From contig UQVV01000001.1 in the NCBI GenBank assembly GCA_900544635.1, positions 1 to 26,962 on the forward strand: 26,962 nt of DNA. Reading direction: 5' to 3'. The DNA is from an uncultured Cloacibacillus sp. (GTDB taxonomy: Bacteria; Synergistota; Synergistia; Synergistales; Synergistaceae). Of this stretch, positions 1-8,273 are shown one piece after another. The position numbers were made by a program, and so were the translations under genes. The notes beneath the pieces are model-generated. The model was not told the origin of the DNA. It was given only the letters and a program-made list of their open reading frames with translations, and did not search any database. The first letter of the stretch is position 1. Each line of letters begins with the position of its first letter.

Positions 1-311
1 ATCTTAGTCTGATTTGATGCGACTGCGCCGCCATGACTTCCCATCGCTGGAACAATATAAACACTGGCACCGTGTTCTCGTAGAACTTCTACGACTGTTT
101 TTACAATAAGAGGAATATGGCGAATTCCGCGGCTGCCCACCCCGACGGCCACAGTACAACCCCTCACTAATTCTATATTGGGAAAAGCCCTAATTTCTTT
201 AGTGATGTGTGCACTGATATCATTTATCTTGTCGTTTGCAAACTTCTGACTGAACTTATACATTTGGGGGAAAATTACTGGCTTTAGAATCTCGTCATAG
301 ACGGCGCTCAT
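1..311 (-). CDS. LarA-like (DUF2088) protein, N-terminal part
   Basis: This is the first ~103 residues of a protein that runs off the left edge of the window. It starts with ATG at 311, and a GAAAGGGTGG ribosome site lies just upstream. The translation begins MSAVYDEILKP. It contains a VGVGSRGIRHIP stretch around residues 56-67 and VPAMGSHGGA near residues 88-97. That second motif is characteristic of the lactate-racemase N-terminal family (DUF2088, LarA relatives). Members include nickel-dependent racemases and many proteins of unknown substrate, so the reaction cannot be named from this fragment. Its codons are much more A/T-ending than those of the other genes here, which hints at a different origin or low expression. 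A promoter and an 18-bp palindrome lie directly upstream. Confidence 0.75.
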   Translation of the reverse strand, partial: MSAVYDEILKPVIFPQMYKFSQKFANDKINDISAHITKEIRAFPNIELVRGCTVAVGVGSRGIRHIPLIVKTVVEVLREHGASVYIVPAMGSHGGAVASNQTK

Positions 312-330
312 ATATACCACCCTTTCATGA

Positions 331-348
331 ATGCTAATACTCTAGCAT
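331..348. promoter_or_regulatory. Palindrome, putative operator
   Basis: ATGCTA (331-336), six bases, then TAGCAT (343-348): a perfect 6-bp inverted repeat overlapping the -10 and the presumed transcription start of the LarA-like gene. The size and position fit a dimeric repressor site. The regulator is not identifiable from this window. Confidence 0.4.
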
Positions 349-367
349 GTCAGTAAAAAATATTCAA
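339..367 (-). promoter_or_regulatory. Promoter of the LarA-like gene
   Basis: On the minus strand a TTGAAT -35 (362-367) is followed by exactly 17 bases and a TAGAGT -10 (339-344). The start codon lies about 28 bases further on, behind a good ribosome site. The surrounding DNA is AT-rich. Confidence 0.5.
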
Positions 368-438
368 CCGTTTTATAAAATTTATGTCACATCCTTAAAT
401 ATATATTTTGTGTAATTTTTACGTTAATGATGACAAAT

Positions 439-483
439 AAAGCGCTTGGTTTTGCATTATGCTTAATGAAAACCAAGCGCTTT
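439..483 (-). terminator. Long hairpin after tyrS, likely terminator
   Basis: A perfect 15-bp inverted repeat (439-453 against 469-483) continues, after one bulged base, into five more pairs (455-459 against 464-468) and closes on a TGCT loop. Read on the minus strand it begins 25 bases after the tyrS stop and is followed by a U-rich TTTATTTGT. It separates tyrS from the LarA-like gene. Confidence 0.65.
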
Positions 484-507
484 CTAAAAAAATATTACCA
501 AGTTGGT

Positions 508-1785
508 TTATTTGAATTTGATGAGCCTGAAGTCTTTCTTTCCGACGTTGAGCTGCGCGTAGCGGCCCGCGAGGAGGTCTTCTTCCGTCAGGCGGCGGCC
601 CGCGTCGGCGATTTTTTCGCCGTTGAGGTAGGCTCCGCCCTCTTTGATTTTTTTCTTCGCGTTGCCCTTGGAGTCGCAGGCTCCGCAGAGGACGAGGAGG
701 TCGGTGACTCCCGCGGTCTCGGCGAGGTCGGCCTCGGCGCATGGGATTTCAGCGGAGAGCGTGTCTAGGACTTCCTGCGAGGCGTCTTTGATGCTGGCCT
801 CGCCGAAGAGCACGGCGCTCGCGTCGCGCACGCGCTTCGCGGCTTCTTCGCCGTGGACGCGGCAGGTCATCTCCCACGCGAGCTCCTTCTGCGCGCGGCG
901 CAGGTGCGGGGCCTTCGCGTGTTCGTCGAGCAGCGCCTTTATCTCGTCGAGCTCGCGGAAGGTGAAGAGCTTGAAGAGCTTTTCAAGGTCCTTGTCGTCG
1001 ACGTTGATCCAGAACTGGTAGAACTTGTAGACGCTGGTGCGCTCGGGCGAGAGGTAGACGGCGCCGCTTTCGGATTTGCCGAATTTCTGTCCCTGCGCGT
1101 TGAGCAGGAGCGGGAAGGTGATGCCGTAGCACTGCCCGCCGGATTTTTTGCGCGTGAGGTCCATGCCCGCAATGATGTTGACCTGCTGGTCGTTGCCGCC
1201 CATCTGGAGCGTGCAGCCGTATTCGTTGTAGAGGTGGTTGAAGTCGAAGGCCTGGAGCAGGATGTAGGAGAGCTCCGTGTAGGTTATCGACTTGTCGGGG
1301 TCGAGGACGCGGCTGCGGACGTATTCGCGGTTGACGAGGAAGCTGACGGTGAAGTATTTCCCCGTGTCGCGCAGGAATTCTATGTAGTTTTCGTTTTTGA
1401 GCCAGTCGTTGTTGTTTACGAGCAGCGCGCTGTTTTCGCCGCTGTCGAAGTTGAGGAAGTGGCGGAGCTGGTTCGCTATGCAGGAGACGTTGTGGAGTAT
1501 CTGCTCTTCGGAGAGCAGGTTGCGCTCGGCGCTTTTGCCGGACGGGTCGCCTATGCGTCCCGTGCCGCCGCCCGCTATCGCGATGGGGCGGTGTCCGAGG
1601 CGCTGGAGCCACGCGAGTCCCATTATGGCGACGAGGTTGCCGACGTGGAGGCTGTCCGCGGACGGGTCGAAGCCTATGTAGCCGGTGACCATGTTGTTTT
1701 TGAAGTGTTCTTCAAGCTCCTCGTTGTGGCTCGTCCACTCGACGAAGCCGCGATCCCTCAAAACCTGCAGCGCGTTTGTGTGCAT
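508..1785 (-). CDS. tyrS: Tyrosyl-tRNA synthetase
   Basis: The cytoplasmic enzyme that charges tRNA-Tyr with tyrosine using ATP. The 425-aa length is normal for the bacterial TyrRS family. Class I signatures are present: HVGN (residues 47-50) is the HIGH box and KFGKS (234-238) is the KMSKS loop. LQMGGNDQQVNI around 193-204 is the typical tyrosine/ATP pocket segment. An S4-type RNA-binding domain fills about the last 65 residues (GNAKKKIKEGGAYLNGEKI). The ATG start is preceded by AGGAGGG at 11 bases. The gene follows the 517-aa membrane protein by 22 bases and is probably the last gene of the three-gene operon with the beta-CASP protein. A long hairpin lies just beyond its stop. No T-box-like leader is visible in the 22-base gap. 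Confidence 0.97.
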   Translation of the reverse strand: MHTNALQVLRDRGFVEWTSHNEELEEHFKNNMVTGYIGFDPSADSLHVGNLVAIMGLAWLQRLGHRPIAIAGGGTGRIGDPSGKSAERNLLSEEQILHNVSCIANQLRHFLNFDSGENSALLVNNNDWLKNENYIEFLRDTGKYFTVSFLVNREYVRSRVLDPDKSITYTELSYILLQAFDFNHLYNEYGCTLQMGGNDQQVNIIAGMDLTRKKSGGQCYGITFPLLLNAQGQKFGKSESGAVYLSPERTSVYKFYQFWINVDDKDLEKLFKLFTFRELDEIKALLDEHAKAPHLRRAQKELAWEMTCRVHGEEAAKRVRDASAVLFGEASIKDASQEVLDTLSAEIPCAEADLAETAGVTDLLVLCGACDSKGNAKKKIKEGGAYLNGEKIADAGRRLTEEDLLAGRYAQLNVGKKDFRLIKFK

Positions 1786-1807
1786 CGGTTATAAAACCCT
1801 CCTGAGT

Positions 1808-3361
1808 TTATTTTGCATGATTATACCAGTTGATGCGCCCCGAGAGCGGCTTTTCCCAGACTACCATAACGCGGCCGAGCCTCTGGAGCACGCCGCCGAA
1901 GGAATCCGCTATCTCCTGGTCGAAGGGGCTTATCGAAAATTCCGGCTGGAGCGGCTCTGGGTCGCTCTCCGCGCCCCACGAGTAGTCGTCCGCGCCGCCG
2001 TAGAAGTCCTGGTCCTCTTCCTGTTCGAGGAAGGAGCTCATCTTCGTCATCTCGGACAGCGCCTTGCCGACGCGCGGAAGATCCGCGAGCAGCCAGCCGA
2101 CGGCCTCCTCGTCCTTGGCGAGGAATTTCGAGAGCGCCGCGCCGGAGGCCACCGACTGCGGCGACGCGAGGCCGAGCACCGCCGTCCCGCCGCGCCCCGC
2201 GCCTATGACGGAGAAGGGCACGCTCGCCGCGCCGCCGAACTCGAAGCCCTCGACCGTCTCCGGCTCGACGCCGTAGAAGAGGCCGTTCCAGAACGCGCCG
2301 ACGAGCTCGCGCATCAGCTCCGGCCTGCCGGAGAATTCGGCGAGGAAGCCGGGCAGCGAGAACCATAATATTTTATTCTGTCCGCCGAGCGAGAGGATGG
2401 TGCGCCCCTCGAGTATCTCGCGTATCTGCGCGTCGCTGAGGCCGAGCCCTTCGGCGAAGAGCCTGACGTGCGAGAGCGGGAAGGGCCATTCGCCGGAGCC
2501 CTTGAGCTGCGGCAGGCTGAAGCCCGCGGAGAGCAGCAGCGGCTGCGGCAGCACGCAGTCGGAGACGTCCCATTTTTTCGCCTTGAGCGCGGAGTTCAGG
2601 TAGGTCTTTGCGGCCGCGCCGAGGTTGACGAAGGCCCAGCGCGCCTCGCCGGGCTGCGTCTCGTCCTCCGGCTCGCGCCACGCGGCTTCGACGGTCAGCG
2701 GGAGCTTCTCTTTTGATTTTTTCGAAAGCTCGCCGCCGTCGCACATCTCTATGTGCGCGGGCCACGATTCTTCCTGCGTCCATTTTTTATGCTTCAGTCC
2801 GCCCTCGCCCTTGTCGAACGAAATCATCTTGTGGAGCGCGGGAAGCTCCGCCGCGAGCAGCGTGTTTTTGCCTATGACGGCGTAGTAGAAGGGCTCGGAC
2901 AATTTTTCGGAGCGCACGGCGAATACGCCGTCCGCGCCCTCGGCGCTCTCCGTCCCGAACGCCGCGTCGAGCGGCGCGGGAAGCGCGCCCTTTTGCAGAA
3001 GCTTCGTCTCTTCGTCCGTGAAGCGCGCCGCGCAGTAGACGGCGGCGGCTCCGTCGGCTCCGCGCTCGAGCAGCACGGCGGCCTCTTCGGCGAGCGCCGC
3101 GGCCGCGAGCACCGCGCCGCGCGGCGTGTCGCTCTTCAGGTGGGCGTATATGCCGTCGGTGAGGAGCGAGGCGAGGACGACCGGATAGTGGTGTTCCTTG
3201 GTCTCAAGCAGGATATAGGGGGCCGTCCCGCCGGGCTCGGGGATGTAGGCGAGAGGCTCCTTCACGCCGCGCATCGGCCACAGATATAAAAACGCTGCGG
3301 CTGCGGCGACTGCCGCGGCGATTCCGACCGCGGCCGCTATGTACTTGAATTTCGCGCCCAT
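1808..3361 (-). CDS. Membrane-anchored protein of unknown function
   Basis: I do not recognise this 517-aa protein. It starts with ATG, preceded by GGAAGGAA. Residues ~7-29 form an Ala-rich hydrophobic segment after a short basic start (MGAKFKYIAAAVG), most likely an uncleaved signal anchor. No lipobox Cys is visible. The remainder looks like a soluble extracytoplasmic domain with many Glu, Ala and Leu residues. An acidic Asp/Glu/Tyr-rich patch occurs near residues 455-475. No catalytic motif stands out. It lies 36 bases after the beta-CASP gene and 22 bases before tyrS, so cotranscription is likely, but the neighbours do not reveal a shared role. The gene is intact and has normal codon use. 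Confidence 0.8.
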   Translation of the reverse strand: MGAKFKYIAAAVGIAAAVAAAAAFLYLWPMRGVKEPLAYIPEPGGTAPYILLETKEHHYPVVLASLLTDGIYAHLKSDTPRGAVLAAAALAEEAAVLLERGADGAAAVYCAARFTDEETKLLQKGALPAPLDAAFGTESAEGADGVFAVRSEKLSEPFYYAVIGKNTLLAAELPALHKMISFDKGEGGLKHKKWTQEESWPAHIEMCDGGELSKKSKEKLPLTVEAAWREPEDETQPGEARWAFVNLGAAAKTYLNSALKAKKWDVSDCVLPQPLLLSAGFSLPQLKGSGEWPFPLSHVRLFAEGLGLSDAQIREILEGRTILSLGGQNKILWFSLPGFLAEFSGRPELMRELVGAFWNGLFYGVEPETVEGFEFGGAASVPFSVIGAGRGGTAVLGLASPQSVASGAALSKFLAKDEEAVGWLLADLPRVGKALSEMTKMSSFLEQEEDQDFYGGADDYSWGAESDPEPLQPEFSISPFDQEIADSFGGVLQRLGRVMVVWEKPLSGRINWYNHAK

Positions 3362-3397
3362 AGAGCAATTCCTTCCTTTTCTGCCGCGCGGGCCGCC

Positions 3398-5029
3398 CTA
3401 CTTCTTTTCCTCCGGCGCGCCGCCGAGCGCGGCGGCGGTCTCAAGCAGGGTGCGCGCGGATATGAGCAGCGGCATGATGTTGCGATACTGCTCTTCGTTC
3501 TTTATCAGTGTCTCCCTCATCGCGTCGGTGCGTTCCGATATGAGGTTCAGCACGCTTTCGACGTCCTTCGGGTTGAAATCTATCCTGTCGAGTATGCGCT
3601 TCGAGATCTCGGGCATCGCGGCCTTCTCCGGGGCCGGAGCCGCGAGGTCTATCTCGTCGCCTATCGCCGGTATGCGCGTCGAGTATCCCGCGTCGCGCAG
3701 GCCGAGAGCGAGCGACTCCGCCGACTTCGGCTCGCCGTGGACGACGACGAAGCGCGCCTTTTTCGTGAAGAGCGACGCCCATCTCAGAAGGTCGTCGCGG
3801 TCTGCGTGCGCGGAGAAGCCGTTGAGCGTGTGGAGCTGCGCCTTGACGGAGATTTCCTCGCCCGCTATGCGCACCGTCTTCGCGCCGTCGACGATGCGGC
3901 GGCCCAGCGTGCCGTAGGCCTGGTAGCCGACGAAGAATACGTGCGTGTCTTTTTTATAAAGGCTGTGCTTGAGGTGGTGCATTATGCGGCCGCCGGAGCA
4001 CATACCGCTGCCGGCGAGGACTATGCCGTCGTCCATCGCGTTTATCGCGCGCGACTCCTCCGCGGTGCGGACGAAGCTGAAGCCGCGCGGCTCGAAGGGG
4101 TCGTCGCCGCTCGCGAGCATCTCCTTCAGCTCGCGCGAGAGCAGCGTCTCGTGCTCGGAGTATATCTCCGTCGTCTTGACGCCCATAGGCGAATCGAGGT
4201 AGATGTTCGCCATTTTCAGGTCGGGGAGTTTTTTCTGCAAAAGCTTGAACTCGTAGAGCATCCTCTGCGCGCGGTCGACGACGAAGGTCGGTATCAGGAC
4301 CTTGCCGCCCGCGCGGACGGCGGCCTCCATCGCCTGCTGGAACTCGGCGCGGGTATCCTCGAGCGACTTGTGCAGCCTGTCGCCGTAGGTCGACTCGATG
4401 AGGACGAAGTCGGCCTCTTCGACGACTGCGGGCGGTTTTTCAATAACTCCGTCGAGCGGCCCGAGGTCGCCGGAGAAGACGACCTTCACGGGCTTCTCCA
4501 TGCCCTCTTCGGAGATCCACGTCTCTATGATGGCGCTGCCTAAAATGTGGCCCGCCTCGCGGAAGCGCACGCCGAGCCCCGGAAGTATCTCGACTACTTC
4601 GTCGTAGGGTATCGGGCTGCGGTAGGCGAGCGCGTCCTCGACGTCCCGCTCGCTGTAGAGCGGCTCGACGGGCGGCAGCCCCTTGCGCGCGTTCTTGCGC
4701 GTGCGCCACTCCGCGTCTTCCTTCATGATGCGCGCAGAGTCGCGCAGGAGCACCTCGACGAGCGCCGCCGTCGCGTGCGTGCAGTATATCTTGCCTTTGA
4801 AGCCGAGCTTGACGAGCAGCGGTATCCTTCCGCTGTGGTCTATGTGCGCGTGCGTGAGCAGCACGGCGTCGATTCCGGTGGGGTCGTAGGGGAAGCTCTC
4901 GCCCTCGTGACGCTCCTCGTCCGCCCCCTGGTGCGTTCCGCAGTCGACGAGCACTTTGTACCCAGCGGTTTCTATCATGTAATTGGAGCCGGTTACTTCT
5001 CCGGCAGCGCCTAGTATCCTGAGCTTCAT
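3398..5029 (-). CDS. Beta-CASP metallo-beta-lactamase (RNase-like) protein
   Basis: A predicted zinc-dependent hydrolase of the CPSF73-like MBL/beta-CASP/RMMBL family, members of which cleave RNA. The zinc motif HAHIDH is at residues 60-65. Further ligands are likely in GHILGSA and in SGDLGP. A beta-CASP region with ESTYGDR and GKVLIPTFVVDR follows. GSGMCSGGRIMHHL and FSAHADRDDLLRW mark the RMMBL part. About 85 residues follow the RMMBL core; they are helical in appearance and longer than I would expect for the minimal family. I chose ATG at 5029 (543 aa) because GAGGG is 9 bases upstream. An in-frame TTG two codons earlier is only 3 bases from the same ribosome site. First gene of the likely operon with the 517-aa protein and tyrS. 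Confidence 0.9.
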   Translation of the reverse strand: MKLRILGAAGEVTGSNYMIETAGYKVLVDCGTHQGADEERHEGESFPYDPTGIDAVLLTHAHIDHSGRIPLLVKLGFKGKIYCTHATAALVEVLLRDSARIMKEDAEWRTRKNARKGLPPVEPLYSERDVEDALAYRSPIPYDEVVEILPGLGVRFREAGHILGSAIIETWISEEGMEKPVKVVFSGDLGPLDGVIEKPPAVVEEADFVLIESTYGDRLHKSLEDTRAEFQQAMEAAVRAGGKVLIPTFVVDRAQRMLYEFKLLQKKLPDLKMANIYLDSPMGVKTTEIYSEHETLLSRELKEMLASGDDPFEPRGFSFVRTAEESRAINAMDDGIVLAGSGMCSGGRIMHHLKHSLYKKDTHVFFVGYQAYGTLGRRIVDGAKTVRIAGEEISVKAQLHTLNGFSAHADRDDLLRWASLFTKKARFVVVHGEPKSAESLALGLRDAGYSTRIPAIGDEIDLAAPAPEKAAMPEISKRILDRIDFNPKDVESVLNLISERTDAMRETLIKNEEQYRNIMPLLISARTLLETAAALGGAPEEKK

Positions 5030-5066
5030 GAGCAAGCGCCCTCAGGCTCCCACCTTTCGCGTAAGA

Positions 5067-5072
5067 ATTATA
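5067..5072 (-). promoter_or_regulatory. -10 box upstream of the beta-CASP gene
   Basis: A perfect TATAAT on the minus strand lies 37 bases before the ATG in the 57-base gap after the histidine kinase gene. The -35 is poor (GTAGAA at the correct distance). It would start the operon that ends with tyrS. Confidence 0.4.
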
Positions 5073-5086
5073 ACAACATTCCCTTA

Positions 5087-6484
5087 TTATTCTACCCTCT
5101 GCGCGGGGACTTCACAACGTATGACGGTGCCTATTCCGACCGTCGATTTTATCTCTATCGTGCCTCCGGCGAGGCGGATGCGTTCGCTCATGTTCGAGAG
5201 GCCGCGGTGGCCGCGCACGCGCAGCTCCCTGAAGTCGCCCGAGACAGGCACCGCGAAGCCGTCGCCGTTGTCCTTGACCGTCATCACTATCTTGTCCGCC
5301 TCGCGCGCGAGCGAGACCTGCACGTCGCTCGCCCTGCCGTGGTGGACGGAGTTGTTTATCGACTCCTGCGCGACGCGGTAGAAGGCGAGGCAGAGCTGCG
5401 GCTGCACATCCTCGTCCTCGTCCCACTCGCCCGATATGTCGAGTTCTATCTCGACGCCGAGCTGCGCGGACATCCTGTTGCAGAGCTCCGTCATCGAATG
5501 GCGCAGGCCGAGGTCGAGCCACGGCGGCGTCAGGTCGTTGCAGAGCTCGCGCAGCTCTTTGACGCCGATCATCGCGACGCGCTCCGCGCCCGAAAGGCTC
5601 GCGACGACCTCCGGGTTGTCCGCGAGGTCGGTCTTGAGCAGCCGCAGCCGCTGGACGAGCGCCGTCGCGTCCTGCAGCGGGCCGTCGTGGATTTCGCGCG
5701 AAATCCATTCGCGTTCGTCCTCCTGCACCTTGACTATGTCGGTGACGTAGTCGCGCTGGAGCTTCTCCTTTTCAATCGCGGCCTGCGCGAGCAGCGCGAA
5801 GGTCGAGCGCAGCTGGCGCAGCTCCGGCACGGCACCCGGCGCGTCGGGCGCGGGCATGTCGCGGCCGAAGGAGAGCGAGAGTATCTCGCGGTCGAGCCGG
5901 CGCAGCGGCAGTATGACCTTGTAGTAGAGCAGGAATATCGCAAGCAGCGTGAAGGCCGCGAGCGCCGCCATGACGAAGGGCCACAGCGAGACGAGCAGCA
6001 CCATCGTGCCGAAGAGCATCTCCCACGAGACCGCGCCTATGATGTAGATGTTTTCGTTCGGTATGTCGTAGCGCACGCCCGTGTAGTACGAGCCTATCTT
6101 GTCGTGTATCTTGACCGGCGTGCGCGAGCTGAACGAACTCTCCCACTTGTGGAGGAATTCTATCTCGCCCGGCGACTCGTAGATGACGGCGCCGTTCTTG
6201 CTGAACACCGCGAAGAGGCCCGGGATGTCCATCTCGCTGAGCAGCTGGCTCATGGTCGCGGCGTCGCCCTCCGCGACGCCCCTGCCGCCCGCGCGGATGT
6301 TCCATTTCTGAGAGTCGAGGCGCGCCGCGACGCTGTCGACGAGGTTCTCGACGTAGTTGCCGGAGACGGCGCGCATCGTGCTCTCAAACTGGTTGTAGAC
6401 CACCCACGCGAGTATCAGCGCGAGGAAGGCCGGAATGAAGATCGCTATGATCAGCTGATGGAGAAGTCCGCGCTTCTTCTTCAC
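5087..6484 (-). CDS. Sensor histidine kinase, NarX/DesK (HisKA_3) type
   Basis: A 465-aa membrane sensor kinase. TM1 is about residues 9-30 and TM2 about 158-187, enclosing a ~125-residue extracytoplasmic sensor region. A linker follows (EILSLSFGRDMPAP). The HisKA_3 box SREIHDGPLQD puts the phosphorylated His at 266. The ATPase domain has the N-box QESINNSVHHG (373-383), DNGDG (405-409) and GLSNMSERIRLAGG (428-441). The start is GTG at 6484, one base after the stop of the response regulator gene, so translation is probably coupled. GAGGAA near the end of the upstream gene may serve as the ribosome site. The partner regulator is the upstream gene. The signal sensed cannot be deduced. Confidence 0.92.
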   Translation of the reverse strand: MKKKRGLLHQLIIAIFIPAFLALILAWVVYNQFESTMRAVSGNYVENLVDSVAARLDSQKWNIRAGGRGVAEGDAATMSQLLSEMDIPGLFAVFSKNGAVIYESPGEIEFLHKWESSFSSRTPVKIHDKIGSYYTGVRYDIPNENIYIIGAVSWEMLFGTMVLLVSLWPFVMAALAAFTLLAIFLLYYKVILPLRRLDREILSLSFGRDMPAPDAPGAVPELRQLRSTFALLAQAAIEKEKLQRDYVTDIVKVQEDEREWISREIHDGPLQDATALVQRLRLLKTDLADNPEVVASLSGAERVAMIGVKELRELCNDLTPPWLDLGLRHSMTELCNRMSAQLGVEIELDISGEWDEDEDVQPQLCLAFYRVAQESINNSVHHGRASDVQVSLAREADKIVMTVKDNGDGFAVPVSGDFRELRVRGHRGLSNMSERIRLAGGTIEIKSTVGIGTVIRCEVPAQRVE

Positions 6485-6485
6485 T

Positions 6486-7124
6486 TCAGTCTATGAGTTC
6501 CTCGATGGTGACTATCCCGTATTTTATCGCGAGCAGCATGGCCTCCGTCTTGTTCTTCGCGCCGAGCTTGTCGTATATCGAGGCGAGGTGCGTCTGCACC
6601 GTGCGTTCGCTGATGAAAAGCTTCGCCGCTATCTCCTTGCCCGAGAGGCCGCGCGCCGCGAGCAGAAGCACCTCGCGCTCGCGCACGGAGACCGGCTCCG
6701 GCACGAAGTTGTCGCCGCCCTCGACGGCGCTCGCCACCTCGCTGTCGAGGTAGAAGCCGCCGCGTGCCGCGATGCGTATCGCCTTCGAGAGCGTGTCCAT
6801 CGTCGCGGTCTTGAGCAGATAGCCGCGCGCGCCCGCGCGCAGAGCCGCGAGCACGTACTGGTTCGCGTCGTAAGACGTGAGCATCAGCGCCGCCGTCTGG
6901 ATGCCCGCGTCGCGCGCCATGCGCGCTATCGTTATTCCGTCGAGGCCGGGCATGCGTATGTCGAGCAGCGCGACCTGCGGGCGCAGGGCCTTTATCCCCG
7001 CCCATGTGGATTCGCCGTCGGCGTACTCCCCGACGACCTCGAAGTCCGGCTCCTTGGAAAGATAGCCCTTCATTCCCTCTCTCGTAAGCGGATGGTCGTC
7101 GGCCAAAACTATCGTTATCGACAT
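6486..7124 (-). CDS. NarL/LuxR-family response regulator
   Basis: A two-component DNA-binding regulator of 212 aa, the expected length. The receiver domain begins MSITIVLADDHP. Asp9/Asp10 are the acidic pair and Asp55 (LLDIRMPG) is the phosphoacceptor. The conserved Thr region is MLTSYD, and Lys is in GYLLKTA. The C-terminal LuxR-type helix-turn-helix is SVREREVLLLAARGLSGKEIA followed by SERTVQTHL. I placed the start at ATG 7124 because the receiver fold begins there and AGGAGAG lies upstream. The reading frame stays open to 7229, but that extension is Arg-rich and overlaps the previous gene. It lies 46 bases after the dCMP deaminase gene and 1 base before the kinase gene. Confidence 0.93.
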   Translation of the reverse strand: MSITIVLADDHPLTREGMKGYLSKEPDFEVVGEYADGESTWAGIKALRPQVALLDIRMPGLDGITIARMARDAGIQTAALMLTSYDANQYVLAALRAGARGYLLKTATMDTLSKAIRIAARGGFYLDSEVASAVEGGDNFVPEPVSVREREVLLLAARGLSGKEIAAKLFISERTVQTHLASIYDKLGAKNKTEAMLLAIKYGIVTIEELID

Positions 7125-7170
7125 CCTGTTCAGCTCTCCTCTCCGGCGTCCGGCCCGCCCGCCGTCCGCC

Positions 7171-7653
7171 CTATTGAATCGAAAAAATGTCGCGCGGCAG
7201 CGTCGCGGGGTCCACCCAGACGCTTTCAACTCCCGACTCCGCCATGATGGCGCGCGCGAGCTCGTCGGGATAGGGATAAAGATAGAAAACCTTTTCGCAG
7301 CCGGCGTTGATGAGCGCCTTCGTGCAGTAGACGCACGGCTCGTGCGTGCAGTAGAGCCACGAGCCCGCCGTCGAAGTGCCCGCAGCTGCGGCCTGCGCTA
7401 TCGCGTTTATCTCGGCGTGCGAGCCGCGGCAGATTTCGTGGCGCTCGCCCGACGCTATACCGAGCTGCTCGCGGAGGCAGCCGACGGCCTCGCAGTGGCT
7501 GACGCCGCGCGGCGCGCCGTTGTAGCCGGTGCTCAGTATCTGTTTGTCGCGCACGAGCACCGCGCCCACGCGCCGCCGCAGGCACGTGCTTCTGCTCGCC
7601 GCCACCTGCGCCATGAGAAGAAAGTAAACGTCCCATTCCGGTCTGCCCGTCAT
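7171..7653 (-). CDS. dCMP deaminase family protein
   Basis: A 160-aa cytoplasmic zinc deaminase that most likely converts dCMP to dUMP for dTMP synthesis. The zinc and catalytic residues are visible: His79-Ala-Glu81 (SHAEINAI) and Cys107/Cys110 (PCVYC). The family's extra N-terminal segment is also present: [21 protein letters not shown] and PRGVSHC. Length matches the ComEB/dCMP deaminase group. The ATG is preceded by AAAGGCGGTGA. The gene is first in a possible transcript with the response regulator and kinase downstream; the functional link between them is unclear and the arrangement may be incidental. A TATAAT box lies just upstream. Confidence 0.92.
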   Translation of the reverse strand: MTGRPEWDVYFLLMAQVAASRSTCLRRRVGAVLVRDKQILSTGYNGAPRGVSHCEAVGCLREQLGIASGERHEICRGSHAEINAIAQAAAAGTSTAGSWLYCTHEPCVYCTKALINAGCEKVFYLYPYPDELARAIMAESGVESVWVDPATLPRDIFSIQ

Positions 7654-7680
7654 GCCGCGTCACCGCCTTTCACATTTTTT

Positions 7681-7686
7681 ATTATA
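7681..7686 (-). promoter_or_regulatory. -10 box upstream of dCMP deaminase
   Basis: TATAAT on the minus strand, 27 bases before the ATG, in an AT-rich patch within otherwise GC-rich DNA. No good -35 is seen. Confidence 0.4.
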
Positions 7687-7715
7687 TAGTCATAAAGTTG
7701 AAATACGCGCGCCCC

Positions 7716-7751
7716 GGCGCGGATTTATGCAAAAATCCCCTGTTTCGCGCC
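7716..7751. other. Hairpin after citX
   Basis: Nested inverted repeats: GGCGC (7716-7720) with GCGCC (7747-7751), and GGATTT (7721-7726) with AAATCC (7733-7738). It begins about 10 bases after the citX stop on the minus strand. It has no U-tract, so termination is possible but unproven. Confidence 0.3.
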
Positions 7752-7760
7752 GTTTTCCGC

Positions 7761-8273
7761 CTATCTTCCCGCCGCGGCGGTCTTTATTATCCTTATCACG
7801 AGCTCGCGCAGCTCGGCCGGGTCGTGCGTCCCGGCGCGCGCGCAGGCCTTCGCGCTTTCGCCGCAGACGAGGCAGCGGCGCGGCGGCAGCCCCATGTCGA
7901 GGCGCGAGAGCTGCCCTTCGGCGGTGTGTACGTCTATGTCGAGGATTCTTCCCGCCTCCATGCTGTTCTCCGCTTCGACGGCCGCGCGCTTGAGCGCGCC
8001 CGCGTCGTAGCTTTTGCCGTCGAAGGCCCCCTGCCAGCAGAGCCCCGCGCCGTTGTCGAGGTAGTGTTCCTCGAAGGGCGCGGCCCCAGCGCAGGCGAGC
8101 AGGAAGCGGCGGCAGTCTTTTATTATCGTTATGTCGCCCGGCACGCGCTTCGGGAAGCCGGGAACGTTGAGCCCTATCTGGCAGACGAAGGCCCCTTCGC
8201 GCGAGGCGAGCATTCTTTTCTGGCACGCGGCGCGTTCGTCGCGGCCGGACAAAACTTCTTCGAGAGGCGTCAT
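7761..8273 (-). CDS. citX: CitX-like holo-citrate lyase synthase
   Basis: Resembles apo-citrate lyase phosphoribosyl-dephospho-CoA transferase, which attaches the CoA-like prosthetic group to the citrate lyase acyl carrier subunit CitD. The 170-aa length is normal. Family-typical features are RILDIDVHT near residue 108 and the C-terminal segment LPPRRCLVCGESAKACAR followed by an Asp/Glu/Leu-rich helix. The start ATG overlaps the citC stop (ATGA), so the two are translationally coupled. Neither the carrier CitD, the lyase subunits CitE/CitF, nor CitG (which makes the prosthetic-group precursor) is encoded in this window. The enzyme must therefore act on a carrier encoded elsewhere, or on a different carrier. 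Confidence 0.85.
   Translation of the reverse strand: MTPLEEVLSGRDERAACQKRMLASREGAFVCQIGLNVPGFPKRVPGDITIIKDCRRFLLACAGAAPFEEHYLDNGAGLCWQGAFDGKSYDAGALKRAAVEAENSMEAGRILDIDVHTAEGQLSRLDMGLPPRRCLVCGESAKACARAGTHDPAELRELVIRIIKTAAAGR

Noticed and set aside
853..1794. Long plus-strand frame opposite tyrS
   Set aside because: Its Val/Glu/Ala/Arg-rich translation is the mirror of tyrS codons in GC-rich DNA. It has no ribosome site and no recognisable domain.
5207..6496. 429-codon plus-strand frame opposite the histidine kinase
   Set aside because: A composition artefact (Arg/Glu/Val-rich), antisense to a clear kinase gene.
7125..7229. N-terminal extension of the response regulator
   Set aside because: Overlaps the dCMP deaminase gene and is Arg-rich; the receiver domain begins at the ATG at 7124.
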